Assembly: GCA_024226315.1 (NCBI GenBank)
Contig: JAAELT010000194.1
Span: forward strand, 62,001-126,000
From: a bacterium
GTDB lineage: Bacteria; Acidobacteriota; Thermoanaerobaculia; Multivoradales; J023
Length of the DNA stretch: 64,000 nt
Reading direction: 5' to 3'
Shown: positions 10,024-18,973 of the stretch, piece after piece
Numbering within the stretch: position 1 is the first letter of the stretch
How the letters are laid out: every line of letters starts with the position of its first letter
Program-made: the position numbers and the translations under genes
Notes under the pieces: model-generated
Database searches by the model: none
What the model saw: only the letters and a program-made list of their open reading frames with translations
What the model was told of the DNA's origin: nothing

Positions 10024-11746
10024 CGTCCTCCCCGCTGAAACGGTGGCCCTTGAAATCGGAGATCACGGTAGTGAGCGCCTGGGTCAGCTCGCCTGAAAGC
10101 ACGCCCTTTTCCTCGATCTCCTCGAGGTGCTCGGGGAACTCGTCCTCGAAGTGACGATGGAGGTCGGCTTCGAACTCGAGCACCCTGTCCACGGGGACGT
10201 CGTCGAGCAGGCCCTTGGTGCCGGCGAAGATGCTGATCACCTGATTCTTGAAGGGGTACGGCGTGTACTGGGGCTGCTTGAGCAGCTCCACCATGCGCTG
10301 GCCGCGATCGAGCTGGCGCTGGGTGGCGGCGTCGAGCTCGGTGCCGAGTTGGGCGAAGGCCTCGAGCTCGCGGAAGGACGCGAGGTCGAGACGCAGCGAG
10401 CCGGCGATCTTCTTCATCGCCTTGCGCTGGGCGTTACCGCCCACGCGCGAGACGCTGATGCCGACGTTGACCGCCGGCCGCACGCCGGCGAAGAACAGGT
10501 CGGGCTCGAGGTAGATCTGACCGTCGGTGATCGAGATCACGTTGGTCGGGATGTAGGCCGAGACTTCGCCCTCGAGCGTCTCGATGATCGGCAAGGCGGT
10601 CATCGAGCCGCCGGAATCGGGGAAGTGGTGGATCCGGTAGTCGTCCTTGTCGTCGAGCGACTCGAGCCACGCCTCGGCACGCTCCAGGCCCTCGGGACGA
10701 TGGTAGGTGCCGTCCTCACCGTCCGGTCGGTGCTCCTCGGGTGCAGCAAGGCCTTCGGGATGTTGGCGCGTCACCGAGCGGTCCTTGCTGTCCTCCGGGG
10801 TGTCCTTCGGCACCACGGCGTACTCGTCGCGCAGCTTGACGGCGCGCTCGAGCAGGCGTGAGTGCAGATAGAAGACATCGCCCGGGTAGGCCTCACGGCC
10901 CGGCGGGCGGCGTAGCAGCAAGGAGAGCTGGCGGTAGGCCTGGGCCTGCTTCGACAGATCGTCGTAGACGCACAGGGTCGGCTTGCCCTCTTCGTACATG
11001 AAGTACTCGGCCATCGCGGCGCCGGCGTAGGGCGCGATGTACTGCGCCGGCGACGGGTCCGCTGCCGAGGCCGAGACCACGATGGTGTAGTCCATGGCGC
11101 CGTGCTCACGCAGCTTCTCGACCACGCCGACCACCGTCGACTCTTTCTGGCCGATGGCCACGTAGACGCAGATGACGCCCAGGCCCTTCTGGTTGATGAT
11201 CGTGTCGACCGCGATGGCGGTCTTGCCGGTCTTGCGGTCGCCGATGATCAGCTCGCGCTGACCGCGACCCACCGGGATCATGCTGTCGATGGACTTGAGA
11301 CCGGTCATCATCGGCTCGTCCACCGGCTGCCGGGCGACGATGCCCGGGGCCTTGAACTCGAGCGGCCGGCGGTGAGGGGTCTCGATCACCCCGAGCCCGT
11401 CGAGCGGCCGGCCCACCGGGTCGACCACACGGCCGACCATCTGGTTGCCGACCGGCACGGACAGCAACTGACCGGTCCGACGCACTTCGTCGCCTTCCGC
11501 GATCTCCAGGTAGTCGCCCAGGATGACGACGCCGACCGAGCTCTCTTCGAGGTTCAGGACCTGGCCGTTCTGGCCGTTCTCGAACTCGACCAGCTCACCG
11601 GCCATGGCGTTGCGCAGGCCGTAGATGCGCGCGATGCCGTCACCGACCTCGAGCACCTGCCCGACCTCGGCGACGTCGATCTCACTGCGATATTGCTCGA
11701 TCTCCTCCGCGATGACGGAGGAGATTTCATCAGCTTTGAACTTCAT
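10016..11746 (-). CDS. atpA: ATP synthase F1 alpha subunit with an internal insertion
   Basis: The alpha subunit binds nucleotide at non-catalytic sites and alternates with beta in the F1 head. Walker A reads GDRKTGKTA, and ending motifs such as [24 protein letters not shown] and the C-terminal helical domain are normal. At 576 residues it is about 65 longer than the usual 505-515. The excess sits in one place, between [15 protein letters not shown] and [12 protein letters not shown]. In E. coli this loop is short; here it is a highly charged segment of about 60-70 residues (around 300-365), rich in Asp, Glu, Arg, Pro and Gly. The frame is open and flanking motifs are intact, so it is an insertion rather than an error. 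Confidence 0.95.
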   Translation of the reverse strand: MKFKADEISSVIAEEIEQYRSEIDVAEVGQVLEVGDGIARIYGLRNAMAGELVEFENGQNGQVLNLEESSVGVVILGDYLEIAEGDEVRRTGQLLSVPVGNQMVGRVVDPVGRPLDGLGVIETPHRRPLEFKAPGIVARQPVDEPMMTGLKSIDSMIPVGRGQRELIIGDRKTGKTAIAVDTIINQKGLGVICVYVAIGQKESTVVGVVEKLREHGAMDYTIVVSASAADPSPAQYIAPYAGAAMAEYFMYEEGKPTLCVYDDLSKQAQAYRQLSLLLRRPPGREAYPGDVFYLHSRLLERAVKLRDEYAVVPKDTPEDSKDRSVTRQHPEGLAAPEEHRPDGEDGTYHRPEGLERAEAWLESLDDKDDYRIHHFPDSGGSMTALPIIETLEGEVSAYIPTNVISITDGQIYLEPDLFFAGVRPAVNVGISVSRVGGNAQRKAMKKIAGSLRLDLASFRELEAFAQLGTELDAATQRQLDRGQRMVELLKQPQYTPYPFKNQVISIFAGTKGLLDDVPVDRVLEFEADLHRHFEDEFPEHLEEIEEKGVLSGELTQALTTVISDFKGHRFSGEDDG

Positions 11747-11791
11747 TCGATCTTTCCTCTCGCTTGGTGCGTGCGGTCGCTCCGGCCCGCC

Positions 11792-12397
11792 CTAGCTGGC
11801 GGCCTCGGCGGCCGCCCGCCGGCTGCGGTAGATCTCGGTCTCCGACCGTGCGCGCAGCGCTCTGCGCAAGCGGTCGATCTCGTGCACGACGCTGCTGTCG
11901 ATCTTCTCGTCTTCGACCCGCAGGACCATGCCGCCGATCAACGATTCGTCGACCTCTTCAATCAGCATCGGCTGCTTGCCGCTGTGCTTACCCAGCACCG
12001 TCACCAGCCGCTGCCGCAGTCGATCATCGAGCGCGACAGCGGATCGAACGTGAACGTCGACCCGGCCGAGGTGCTCCTGATGCTGCAGGTGATAGGCCTT
12101 GGCGACCGCTGCAAGGAGCCCCAGGCGCTCCTTGCGATTGATCACCTGGAGCGCGTCGACCAGCAGGTCGCTCGCTTTGCCGCGCAGCAGCTTCTCGAGC
12201 GTCTTCTCCCGATCCTCGGCCTCGATCAGCGGACTGGCCAGGAAGGACGCGAAGTCCTCGTCGCGCTTCAAGTAGCCGACGATTTCTTCCATCTCCTCGG
12301 CCAACTGATCGGCCTCGCCCCTGGCTTTCGCCAGATCGTGTACGGCGCGGGCGTAGACGTGCGCCACGGCCATCTGTTTGTCGTCGGCCTTCGGCAT
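11792..12397 (-). CDS. atpH: ATP synthase F1 delta subunit
   Basis: At 201 residues this is the delta (OSCP) subunit, which caps F1 and joins it to the peripheral stalk formed by subunit b. The N-terminal six-helix part begins MAVAHVYARAVHDLAKARG. The C-terminal signature is clear: RSAVALDDRLRQRLVTVLG, then EEVDESLIGGMVLRVEDEKI, the classic OSCP pattern. It lies between atpF and atpA, as in most bacteria, with gaps of 49 and 45 bases. A C-terminal extension of about 25 residues beyond the conserved core is rich in Arg and Ala. Confidence 0.95.
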   Translation of the reverse strand: MPKADDKQMAVAHVYARAVHDLAKARGEADQLAEEMEEIVGYLKRDEDFASFLASPLIEAEDREKTLEKLLRGKASDLLVDALQVINRKERLGLLAAVAKAYHLQHQEHLGRVDVHVRSAVALDDRLRQRLVTVLGKHSGKQPMLIEEVDESLIGGMVLRVEDEKIDSSVVHEIDRLRRALRARSETEIYRSRRAAAEAAS

Positions 12398-12446
12398 GAC
12401 TGGTTCCTGAGTCTCGTTCCGGTTTGGGTATCTGGCTCGACGCCCG

Positions 12447-13040
12447 TCAGTTCGTCCCCAGCCGCTCCAGCTCGGAGATCGAGTCGTCGATCAGGCGCTG
12501 GTGGTCCTCGGTCTTGAGCTCGCGGCCGACGATGCGCGCCGCGATGTCGGTCGCCAGCGTGCCGCTCAGACCATAGAGCTCCTTGACGGCGGTCTCCTTG
12601 GCGATATTGATCTCGCGCTTGGCGCGCTGGATCATCTTCTCCGCCTCGACCTTCGCCTCTTCCTCGATGCGCTGGCGCAGCACCTCGGAGTCGCGGCGTC
12701 CTTCCTCGACGATCGCCGTCGCCTCGGCACGCGCCTCGGTCAACTTGTCGTCGTACTGCTTGAGGCGGCCCTCCGCCTCGTCGCGGTCCTTCTTGGCGGT
12801 CTCGAGAGACTCGCGAATGAAGTCTTCCCGCGCCTGCAGGCTTTCGAGCAGCGGACCCCAGGCGTACTTGCCGAGCACGAACAGCACCAGGCCGAAGACC
12901 ACCAGGGTCCACAGCACGTTGCCGATGTCGCCGGCGAAGATGTTGTTGCCACCTTCGCCGGACTCGGCCAACGCCGGCATGCTCAGAGCCAGCGTGCAAA
13001 GAGCGATGTACGTTGTCTTCGCGGTATACAGCGTTCTCAT
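12447..13040 (-). CDS. atpF: ATP synthase Fo subunit b with an N-terminal signal-like extension
   Basis: The start is taken at the ATG at 13040 (MRTLYTAK), because GAGGAG lies just before it; an upstream in-frame TTG would use that same site as codons. The first 30 or so residues look like a cleavable signal peptide ending PALA/ES, which standard b subunits lack. The true membrane anchor follows (about residues 40-62, LWTLVVFGLVLFVLGKYAW), then a long charged coiled coil to the C-terminus that forms the peripheral stalk. Only one b-type gene is present, so the enzyme probably has a b homodimer. The extension matches the signal-like start of atpE next door. Confidence 0.93.
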   Translation of the reverse strand: MRTLYTAKTTYIALCTLALSMPALAESGEGGNNIFAGDIGNVLWTLVVFGLVLFVLGKYAWGPLLESLQAREDFIRESLETAKKDRDEAEGRLKQYDDKLTEARAEATAIVEEGRRDSEVLRQRIEEEAKVEAEKMIQRAKREINIAKETAVKELYGLSGTLATDIAARIVGRELKTEDHQRLIDDSISELERLGTN

Positions 13041-13113
13041 GGTTCTCCTCAACGGTCGTCCCGGACGGTGTCGTCCCTGGAGATCAGGGTCACGGGGCGT
13101 TCGAGCGACGGCC

Positions 13114-13521
<408 letters not shown>

Positions 13522-14379
13522 TCAGTGAGCGGCCGCTTCGTCGTGGTGGACGTTGACCGACATGCCGATGAACAGCGTCGTCAGGTAGGTGAAGATGAAT
13601 GCTTGCAGGAAGGCGACGAAGATCTCCAGCATGTTGAGCGCCACGCTGCCCGCCACGATCGGGATGGCCATCCCCAGGCCGATGCCGGTGCCGAGCGCCG
13701 AGCCGGCCTGCAGGATCATCATCAACAGCACCGCCAGCAGCACGTGCCCGGCCAGCATGTTGGCGAACAGACGTACCGCCAGAGCGAAGATCTTGGCGAT
13801 CAGGCCAAGGACCTCCACGACCAGCATCAGAGGCTTCAGATAGATCGGCCCGGGCATGAAGTGGGCCAGATAAGCCTTCCCGCCGTACCGCAGGCCGTTG
13901 AAAACCATCAGGATGCCGGTCAGGATGGCCAGGGTGGCGGTGACCCAGACATTGCCGGTCGGCGTGCCGCCGACATGGAGACCGGTGAGCACTGGCATCA
14001 CCGTGCCGAGCGGCAACATGCCCAGCAGATTCATCGTCAGGATGAAGAAGAAGACGCTCCAGATGTACTTGATGAACTTGTCCGCGTAAGCGCCCAGGTG
14101 AGGCTCCGCGACCTCCTTGCGGAAGTACTCGCAGACCATCTCGACGAAGCTCGCGAACTTGCCCGGCACCATGCGGCCGATCTCGCTCGAATCCTGCCGC
14201 TTGCGCATCAGAACGGGAAAGACTACGCACAGCAGGACGGCGGCGAGGATCATCATCACGATCTGATCGCTGAGCATGGTGATGACGCCGTCCTGGGTCA
14301 GGAAACCGAAGTCCGCGTCGCGCGTCACCAGGGGGTGCGGCAATACGTGACTCAGCGGGTTGTCGCTCGCCGCTTGCAT
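13522..14379 (-). CDS. atpB: ATP synthase Fo subunit a
   Basis: At 285 residues this is the stator channel subunit that passes protons to and from the c-ring. The conserved fourth-helix motif with the essential Arg is intact (LAVRLFANMLAGHVLL). The last-helix residues (FVAFLQAFIFTYLTTLFIG, with its conserved Gln) are also normal. The N-terminus carries the common HPLV-type start. It ends in a His-rich tail (VNVHHDEAAAH). It lies between atpI and atpE with a 90-base gap before atpE, and follows atpI by one base. Confidence 0.95.
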   Translation of the reverse strand: MQAASDNPLSHVLPHPLVTRDADFGFLTQDGVITMLSDQIVMMILAAVLLCVVFPVLMRKRQDSSEIGRMVPGKFASFVEMVCEYFRKEVAEPHLGAYADKFIKYIWSVFFFILTMNLLGMLPLGTVMPVLTGLHVGGTPTGNVWVTATLAILTGILMVFNGLRYGGKAYLAHFMPGPIYLKPLMLVVEVLGLIAKIFALAVRLFANMLAGHVLLAVLLMMILQAGSALGTGIGLGMAIPIVAGSVALNMLEIFVAFLQAFIFTYLTTLFIGMSVNVHHDEAAAH

Positions 14380-14380
14380 G

Positions 14381-14869
14381 TCATCGATCCTCCGTTCTGT
14401 CTCTACGCGCCGGTTCGGACTTTAATCGCACCCGGTCTCGAGCCAGACTCTGTTTCCTGAATAAGACCTCTCGCCGCGCGAAGACCGTGTCTGCTACCAG
14501 CAGGCCGGCGTGGCTGATCGCCACCCAGATCAACAGCGGTTTGTTGGCGAACAGGCCGCTGAAGGCGACTGCCGTGGCCAGCGCGATGACCACCGCCATG
14601 CGCAGGACGATCGAGCCGATCAACGACGGCAGCGTCTCGACCTGTGTGCGACCGCGCGAGGTCAGCAGCGGCACCGTGCCGACCGCCGAGCCCACCAGGC
14701 TCACTCCGCAACCCATGACCATCGCCCATAAGCCTTCGTTACCGGCCCACCGAACCGTGGGCAGAGATCCCAGAACGAGAAGTGAGATCAGAATTCCAGC
14801 CGCCTGTTTCAGGAAATCCGGGAAGTTCCGGCCGGCCGCAGAGATTCCGCCCTCATTGTTTCGAGTCAT
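14381..14869 (-). CDS. atpI: AtpI-like ATP synthase accessory membrane protein
   Basis: A 162-residue membrane protein with four predicted helices lies directly upstream of atpB, the usual place of AtpI. AtpI-type proteins help assemble the c-ring or carry magnesium, and are not part of the finished enzyme. The sequence is poorly conserved, so the call rests on size, helices and position. The start overlaps the upstream atpZ-like gene by 17 bases, and the stop is one base from atpB. The cytoplasmic ends are Arg-rich. A different small membrane protein recruited to the operon is the alternative. Confidence 0.75.
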   Translation of the reverse strand: MTRNNEGGISAAGRNFPDFLKQAAGILISLLVLGSLPTVRWAGNEGLWAMVMGCGVSLVGSAVGTVPLLTSRGRTQVETLPSLIGSIVLRMAVVIALATAVAFSGLFANKPLLIWVAISHAGLLVADTVFARREVLFRKQSLARDRVRLKSEPARRDRTEDR

Positions 14870-15116
14870 CTCTCGACTCCGAACCGTGGAGATCCGGCTG
14901 GTTCAGTGCCCTGAGTGATGAACGGATGAAGTTGTAGAAACCGCCGATGAGGCCGCAAATCGCGCAGATCAAGAGGCCCCATGGACTTGTGTCGAAGCTC
15001 CGGTCGATCCAGTAACCCAACAGCGAGAAACCGGCGACCGCTGCGGCCAGCTCGATTCCCAACCCTGTGAGACGGAGCCAGGCTCGCTGTCCGCTCTCGT
15101 GCTTAGGTGAGGGCAT
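14853..15116 (-). CDS. atpZ: AtpZ/AtpQ-like protein, first gene of the ATP synthase operon
   Basis: An 87-residue protein with two membrane helices (LTGLGIELAAAVAGFSLLGY and WGLLICAICGLIGGFYNFI), separated by the short loop WIDRSFDTSP, fits the AtpZ family exactly. The WIDxxxxTSPWG pattern and the Gly-rich second helix are its signature. AtpZ pairs with AtpI and is proposed to bring magnesium or calcium to the enzyme. It opens the operon, overlapping atpI by 17 bases, and a promoter-like sequence lies about 60-90 bases upstream. Confidence 0.85.
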   Translation of the reverse strand: MPSPKHESGQRAWLRLTGLGIELAAAVAGFSLLGYWIDRSFDTSPWGLLICAICGLIGGFYNFIRSSLRALNQPDLHGSESRDDSKQ

Positions 15117-15177
15117 GCGACCCTCTGGACAGCTGCATGGCTATGCGATCACGGGTCCTGACAGACCGGGCGGGCGT

Positions 15178-15206
15178 ATTGTGCACCATGTTGCACGATC
15201 GGGCAA
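15178..15206 (-). promoter_or_regulatory. Probable promoter of the atp operon with an internal palindrome
   Basis: Read on the minus strand, TTGCCC (15201-15206) and CACAAT (15178-15183) lie 17 bases apart, close to the sigma-70 -35 and -10 consensus. An inverted repeat, GTGCAACATGGTGCAC (15181-15196), overlaps the -10 and spacer, a usual place for a repressor site. The atpZ start is about 60 bases downstream. It is a sequence reading only; no start site is known. Confidence 0.45.
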
Positions 15207-15248
15207 GTAGGAAAATCCAAGAATTTCACCGCCGTTCGAACCGTCCGT

Positions 15249-15272
15249 GGAACGGCGGCTCAACCGATGGTC
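15249..15272 (+). promoter_or_regulatory. Possible ECF-type promoter for the sigma factor gene
   Basis: GGAAC (15249-15253) and GTC (15270-15272) are 16 bases apart, the shape of an ECF sigma promoter. The ATG at 15310 is about 30 bases downstream of the expected start site. ECF sigma genes often drive themselves from such a site. The motif is short and could be chance in GC-rich DNA. Confidence 0.35.
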
Positions 15273-15309
15273 AGCTTCCGACGTAGACGATACAGTAGGA
15301 TCGACTACG

Positions 15310-15963
15310 ATGCCCGCCGAGACCACACCAGAAGCCGCCACCGATCTCGATCTCGAATCCGCTCCCAGACTGGGCTGGGACTTCGAGGCGGCCGCCATTC
15401 CCTATCTGGATGGTCTCTACAACATGGCCTATCGGCTGACGCGCAACGCCGAGGATGCCGAGGACCTGGTGCAGGAGACCTACTTCAAGGCCTATAAGCA
15501 CTACGACAAGTTCGAGGCGGGGACCAACCTGAAGGCCTGGCTCTTCAGGATCATGAAGAACACCTTCATCAACGGCTATCGCAAGAAGCAGAGCCAGCCA
15601 CCGCAGAGCGCCTTCTCCGAGATCGAGGGCACGCTCGAGACCCTGGTGGAAGCCGAGACTGGCCATCAGGCCAAGAATCCGGAGCAGGAGTTCCTGGCCA
15701 AGGTACTGGACGAAGACGTCCAGCACGCGCTGGACGCCCTGCGCGAGGACTACCGCATGGTCATCCTGCTGGTCGATCTCGAGGGATTCTCCTACAAGGA
15801 AGCGGCGAGCATCCTCGAAGTGCCGGTCGGCACGGTCATGAGCCGGCTTTACCGCGGCCGCCGGATGCTCGAGCGAGTGCTGCTCGAATACGCCCAGAAC
15901 CACGGCTACCTCCGCGGCGGCGAGCCGAACAAGATGCGTACCCGCGATGCCGCCAAGAATTGA
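15310..15963 (+). CDS. ECF-family RNA polymerase sigma factor (RpoE/SigR-like)
   Basis: Starting at the ATG at 15310 ([10 protein letters not shown]) gives 217 residues; an in-frame ATG at 15247 would add 21 with little likeness to the family. Region 2 is clear ([20 protein letters not shown], then [19 protein letters not shown]). Region 4 carries the DNA-binding helix-turn-helix for the -35 box ([20 protein letters not shown], then [12 protein letters not shown]). There is no region 3, as expected for an ECF factor. A zinc-binding anti-sigma factor follows 101 bases downstream. The pair resembles the redox-sensing SigR/RsrA systems, but the signal sensed here is unknown. Confidence 0.92.
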   Translation: MPAETTPEAATDLDLESAPRLGWDFEAAAIPYLDGLYNMAYRLTRNAEDAEDLVQETYFKAYKHYDKFEAGTNLKAWLFRIMKNTFINGYRKKQSQPPQSAFSEIEGTLETLVEAETGHQAKNPEQEFLAKVLDEDVQHALDALREDYRMVILLVDLEGFSYKEAASILEVPVGTVMSRLYRGRRMLERVLLEYAQNHGYLRGGEPNKMRTRDAAKN

Positions 15964-16064
15964 GATGGGAGTTTCTTCTCTTTGACTGGAATAACGTGGT
16001 CGCGCGCCGGGTTGAACCTCTAAAAGGGACAGCGGAACGACCCCGGAGACAGGCGGAGTAATCG

Positions 16065-16295
16065 ATGAACTGCAAGCAGGTCAAAGAAGAGATGGTCTTC
16101 CTGTTTGCCGACAACGAGATGGGGCAGGAGCTGCTGGTGGCTTTCAAGCGGCACGTCTCGGCCTGCCCACACTGCGCGCGCGAGGCGCGCTTCACCAGGA
16201 CCTTTCTGACCATCGTTCGCAAGCGCGTCGTCCGCCAGTCCGCGCCTCGAGGTCTCCGGTCCAAGATCCTCGCCAGCTTCCCGCACCGGCGCTGA
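16065..16295 (+). CDS. ZAS-type zinc-binding anti-sigma factor
   Basis: A 76-residue soluble protein with the zinc anti-sigma (ZAS) motif HxxxCxxC (HVSACPHC) near residues 30-37 and a further Cys at position 3. In the RsrA family zinc at this site holds the protein on its sigma factor, and thiol oxidation releases it. There is no membrane helix, so the protein is cytoplasmic like RsrA. It lies just after the ECF sigma gene on the same strand, and its partner is almost surely that protein. It ends four bases before the convergent LytTR regulator. Confidence 0.87.
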   Translation: MNCKQVKEEMVFLFADNEMGQELLVAFKRHVSACPHCAREARFTRTFLTIVRKRVVRQSAPRGLRSKILASFPHRR

Positions 16296-16299
16296 TTTT

Positions 16300-17052
16300 C
16301 TACAAGAGCTCGCGAAGGCGCGCGTAGCCGGAGCGGCTGACGGGCAATCGGCTGCCGTCGTGCAGGATCGCCACCCGGCTGTCCTTGGCGTAGAGCTCGA
16401 GCCGCGCCAGCCGGTCGACGTTCAGCACGTAGGAGCGGTGGATGCGGACGAAGCGGCCGGGGTCCAGCGCGCCGGCGAGGTCGGTGAGGGTCTGCTGCTT
16501 GCGCAGCTTCTTCTCGCCAGAGGAGAACAAGACGTAGTCGTCCTGCGCCTCCGCGTAGTCGAGCCGTTCGACAGGCAGGACGTGGATCCGCGCGCCGTCG
16601 CGGATCAGGATCCTGCCCAGGTAGGGCGCGTCCGGGCGAGCGGCCCGTGCCAGCTCCGCCGACGGCAGCTCTTTGGGGGCGGCGCCTGGCCGGATCCGTT
16701 CCAGGGCCTCCGCCAGGCGCTCGGAGGTGAACGGCTTGAGCAGGTAATCGACCGCGTGCACCTCGAAGGCCTGCAGCGCGTAGCGATCGTACGCGGTGAC
16801 GAAGATTACCTCCGGCCGCTCCTCGCCGAGCAGCTCGAGGACCTCGAAACCGTCGAGCTTGGGCATCTGGATGTCAAGGAACAGCAGATCCGGTCGCAGC
16901 TCGGGGACCACTTTCAGCACCTCGAAGCCATTGGCGCACTCGCCGACGACCTCGATCTCCGGGTGAGCCGAGAGGTACTCGCCCAGCAGCTGACGCGCCG
17001 GCGCCTCGTCGTCGACCACCAGGGTCCGGATCCGCCGGTCGGTCGTGCTCAC
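16300..17052 (-). CDS. LytTR-family response regulator
   Basis: This 250-residue protein has a receiver domain (about 8-125) with the acidic pair (VVDDEAPAR), the phospho-accepting Asp60 (LLFLDIQMPKLDGF), the conserved Thr and Lys (FVTAYDRYA, DYLLKPF), and a C-terminal LytTR DNA-binding domain (about 150-250; RILIRDGARIHVLPVERLDY, FVRIHRSYVLNVDRLARL). It is a transcription factor phosphorylated by the partner kinase. It starts with GTG, overlapping the stop of the kinase gene in a GTGA, so the two are translated together. It is last in the four-gene operon from 19362. Confidence 0.93.
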   Translation of the reverse strand: MSTTDRRIRTLVVDDEAPARQLLGEYLSAHPEIEVVGECANGFEVLKVVPELRPDLLFLDIQMPKLDGFEVLELLGEERPEVIFVTAYDRYALQAFEVHAVDYLLKPFTSERLAEALERIRPGAAPKELPSAELARAARPDAPYLGRILIRDGARIHVLPVERLDYAEAQDDYVLFSSGEKKLRKQQTLTDLAGALDPGRFVRIHRSYVLNVDRLARLELYAKDSRVAILHDGSRLPVSRSGYARLRELL

Positions 17053-18224
17053 GACGGCGCCCCTTCCGAAGGATCCGTTCCCAGCAGCCCCGGCAGCAGG
17101 GCACGATGCCTGACCTCGGGCTCCCGCGCTGGCAGCGCGCCCTCTACCAGCTGTTCATCGCCACGGCTCAACGGCAGTACGAGCGTCACCGAGAAGCGCT
17201 CGGGCGACTCTTCGACCTTCATCGCACCCTCGTTGCCGAAGCCGGCCGCGAGGCGCTGCCTCACGTTGGCCAGCCCGATACCTTCGGTATCCGCCGCGCC
17301 CCGGCTCGGTTGATCGGGATCTCGGGGATTGGCCACCCACAGACGCACGCGGCCACCCTCGGTCCGTGCGCCGATCTCCACCGTGCCGCCGTCCAGCAGA
17401 TGGGCGATGCCGTGGCGCACCGCATTCTCGACCAGCGGCTGCAGGATCAACGGAGGCACCTCGCAGCGCGCGCAATGCTCACTCACCGAGCGCTCGACCC
17501 GCAGACGCTCCCCGAAGCGCACCTGCTCCACCGCCAGGTAGCTGTCGACCAGCGCCAGCTCGTCGTCCAGCGGGTGGCTCCCGATCTCGCCCACCCGCAG
17601 GCTCTGGCGCAGGAAGTCCGCCAGCGCGACGCACATCTTGCGCGCCTGTTCCGGATCGGCGGTGACCAGACCGCTGATCGAGTTCAGGCTGTTGTAGAGA
17701 AAATGCGGATCGACCTGGGCCTTGAGGGCCTTGAGCTCCGCCTCCCGGGCCAGGATTCGCAGCTCGTAGGCCCGGCTCTCCGCCGCCCGCGAGGCCTCCG
17801 AGGTAATGAACAGATAGTGCACCGCCACCGCCAGCGAGAACAGCAGGACCCCGAAGACGACGACCAGCGTCAGGCTCTGGCCATAGAACCCCATGGTGCC
17901 CGAGAAACTGGCCATGAAGCCCAGAGCCCGGGCCAGCACGGCGCCCAGCGCGGCCATCAGGCCGCCGGACAGGGCTGCCGCGACCAAGAGAGCGACGCCC
18001 AGGCGCTCCGCGCGCCTTGCGCCGAGCGGCAGGCTGCGGCAGAGGTACCAGGAAGCCAGGCAGATGAAGGAATGGATCAGCAGCAGCGGTACCGCGAGAG
18101 CCATCGCCTGCAGCCTGGGCGCTCCGGCCGTGCGCACCAACAACTCACCCAGCAGCAGGCCCGCCTGCAGAAAGATAAAGAGGTAGAGGGCGAGGCGCCG
18201 TCGCTGGGTGAGGATCGGGTGCAT
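17049..18224 (-). CDS. LytS/YehU-type sensor histidine kinase
   Basis: The start is the ATG at 18224 (MHPILTQRRRL), which gives 391 residues. About five membrane helices fill residues 10-165 and lack an obvious ligand-binding domain. A short linker leads to the His_kinase domain with the phospho-accepting His in DPHFLYNSLNSISGLV (about residue 205). A HATPase domain carries the N-box PLVENAVRHGI and a glycine-rich IGLANVRQRL. This is the LytS class, typically paired with LytTR regulators, and the regulator is the next gene. The membrane LiaF-like proteins encoded just upstream probably modulate it. Confidence 0.9.
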   Translation of the reverse strand: MHPILTQRRRLALYLFIFLQAGLLLGELLVRTAGAPRLQAMALAVPLLLIHSFICLASWYLCRSLPLGARRAERLGVALLVAAALSGGLMAALGAVLARALGFMASFSGTMGFYGQSLTLVVVFGVLLFSLAVAVHYLFITSEASRAAESRAYELRILAREAELKALKAQVDPHFLYNSLNSISGLVTADPEQARKMCVALADFLRQSLRVGEIGSHPLDDELALVDSYLAVEQVRFGERLRVERSVSEHCARCEVPPLILQPLVENAVRHGIAHLLDGGTVEIGARTEGGRVRLWVANPRDPDQPSRGAADTEGIGLANVRQRLAAGFGNEGAMKVEESPERFSVTLVLPLSRGDEQLVEGALPAREPEVRHRALLPGLLGTDPSEGAPS

Positions 18225-18241
18225 GGACAGGCGACCAACGG

Positions 18242-18973
18242 CTAGTTCTTGACCTCGACGCCCCCCATGATGGCGAATCCCTTGACCACGAGCTCCTGGC
18301 GGGGCTCGCTCAGATCCGAGGCAGCCGGCGGTCGGGTGTTGTCCTCGTAGCCGCCCATCAGCGGCAGGCCTCTGACGATCACCGTCCAGTCCTCGGGCAC
18401 CCTGATCTCGATCCCGCCCCAGAAGGCGAAGGCGTCGACCACCGCCGGGCCGTCCGCGATCCGCGCCTGGCGCAAGTCGATCTCGCAACCGCCCATGAAC
18501 GCCACCATGTCGCCGCCGCGAAAGTCCGGCGCATTGGACGTGCGGCTGACGCCGCCCATCACCGCCACCGCGTTGACCGTCGAGGTGCTGTCGGGCGCCA
18601 CCCGGCGCTTCTCGCCGCTCAGGCCCCGCCAGGCGATACGGGCGCCGACGACGACCAGGATCAGCGGCCAGTAGTCCCTGATGCTGAACTCGATCTTGCC
18701 CAGGATCTCGAGCTGCAGCAGGGTACCGATGGCCACCAGTAGCAGGCCCGTCCACCGGCTCGAGGAGCTGCCCGGCCAGAACAGCTTGCTGGCCCCGGCA
18801 CCGACCAGGATCAGCGGCCAGAATTTGAACACGTCGTCCGCGTCGTCGATCCAGCCCATCTGATCGAACGCGAAGACCACGCCGATGACGATCAACAGAA
18901 GACCGAGAATCAGCCTCGGCGTGAAAGGAGACGACCTTCGCGGGGCGGTGATGGGAGAAGGGTCCGATCTCAT
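18242..18973 (-). CDS. LiaF-like membrane protein with DUF5668-type helices
   Basis: The start is the ATG at 18973, with GGAGG eight bases upstream; 243 residues. About four hydrophobic segments (22-125; PLILVGAGASKLFWP, PLILVVVGARIAWRG) are followed by a soluble beta-rich C-terminal domain of the LiaF/DUF2154 type, with repeated AVMGGVSR, AFMGGCEIDL, AFWGGIEIRV and PLMGGYE strands. In Firmicutes LiaF inhibits the LiaS kinase until cell-wall antibiotics act. Here the operon carries a LytS-type kinase instead. It overlaps the stop of the upstream gene by four bases and is 17 bases from the kinase gene. Confidence 0.85.
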   Translation of the reverse strand: MRSDPSPITAPRRSSPFTPRLILGLLLIVIGVVFAFDQMGWIDDADDVFKFWPLILVGAGASKLFWPGSSSSRWTGLLLVAIGTLLQLEILGKIEFSIRDYWPLILVVVGARIAWRGLSGEKRRVAPDSTSTVNAVAVMGGVSRTSNAPDFRGGDMVAFMGGCEIDLRQARIADGPAVVDAFAFWGGIEIRVPEDWTVIVRGLPLMGGYEDNTRPPAASDLSEPRQELVVKGFAIMGGVEVKN

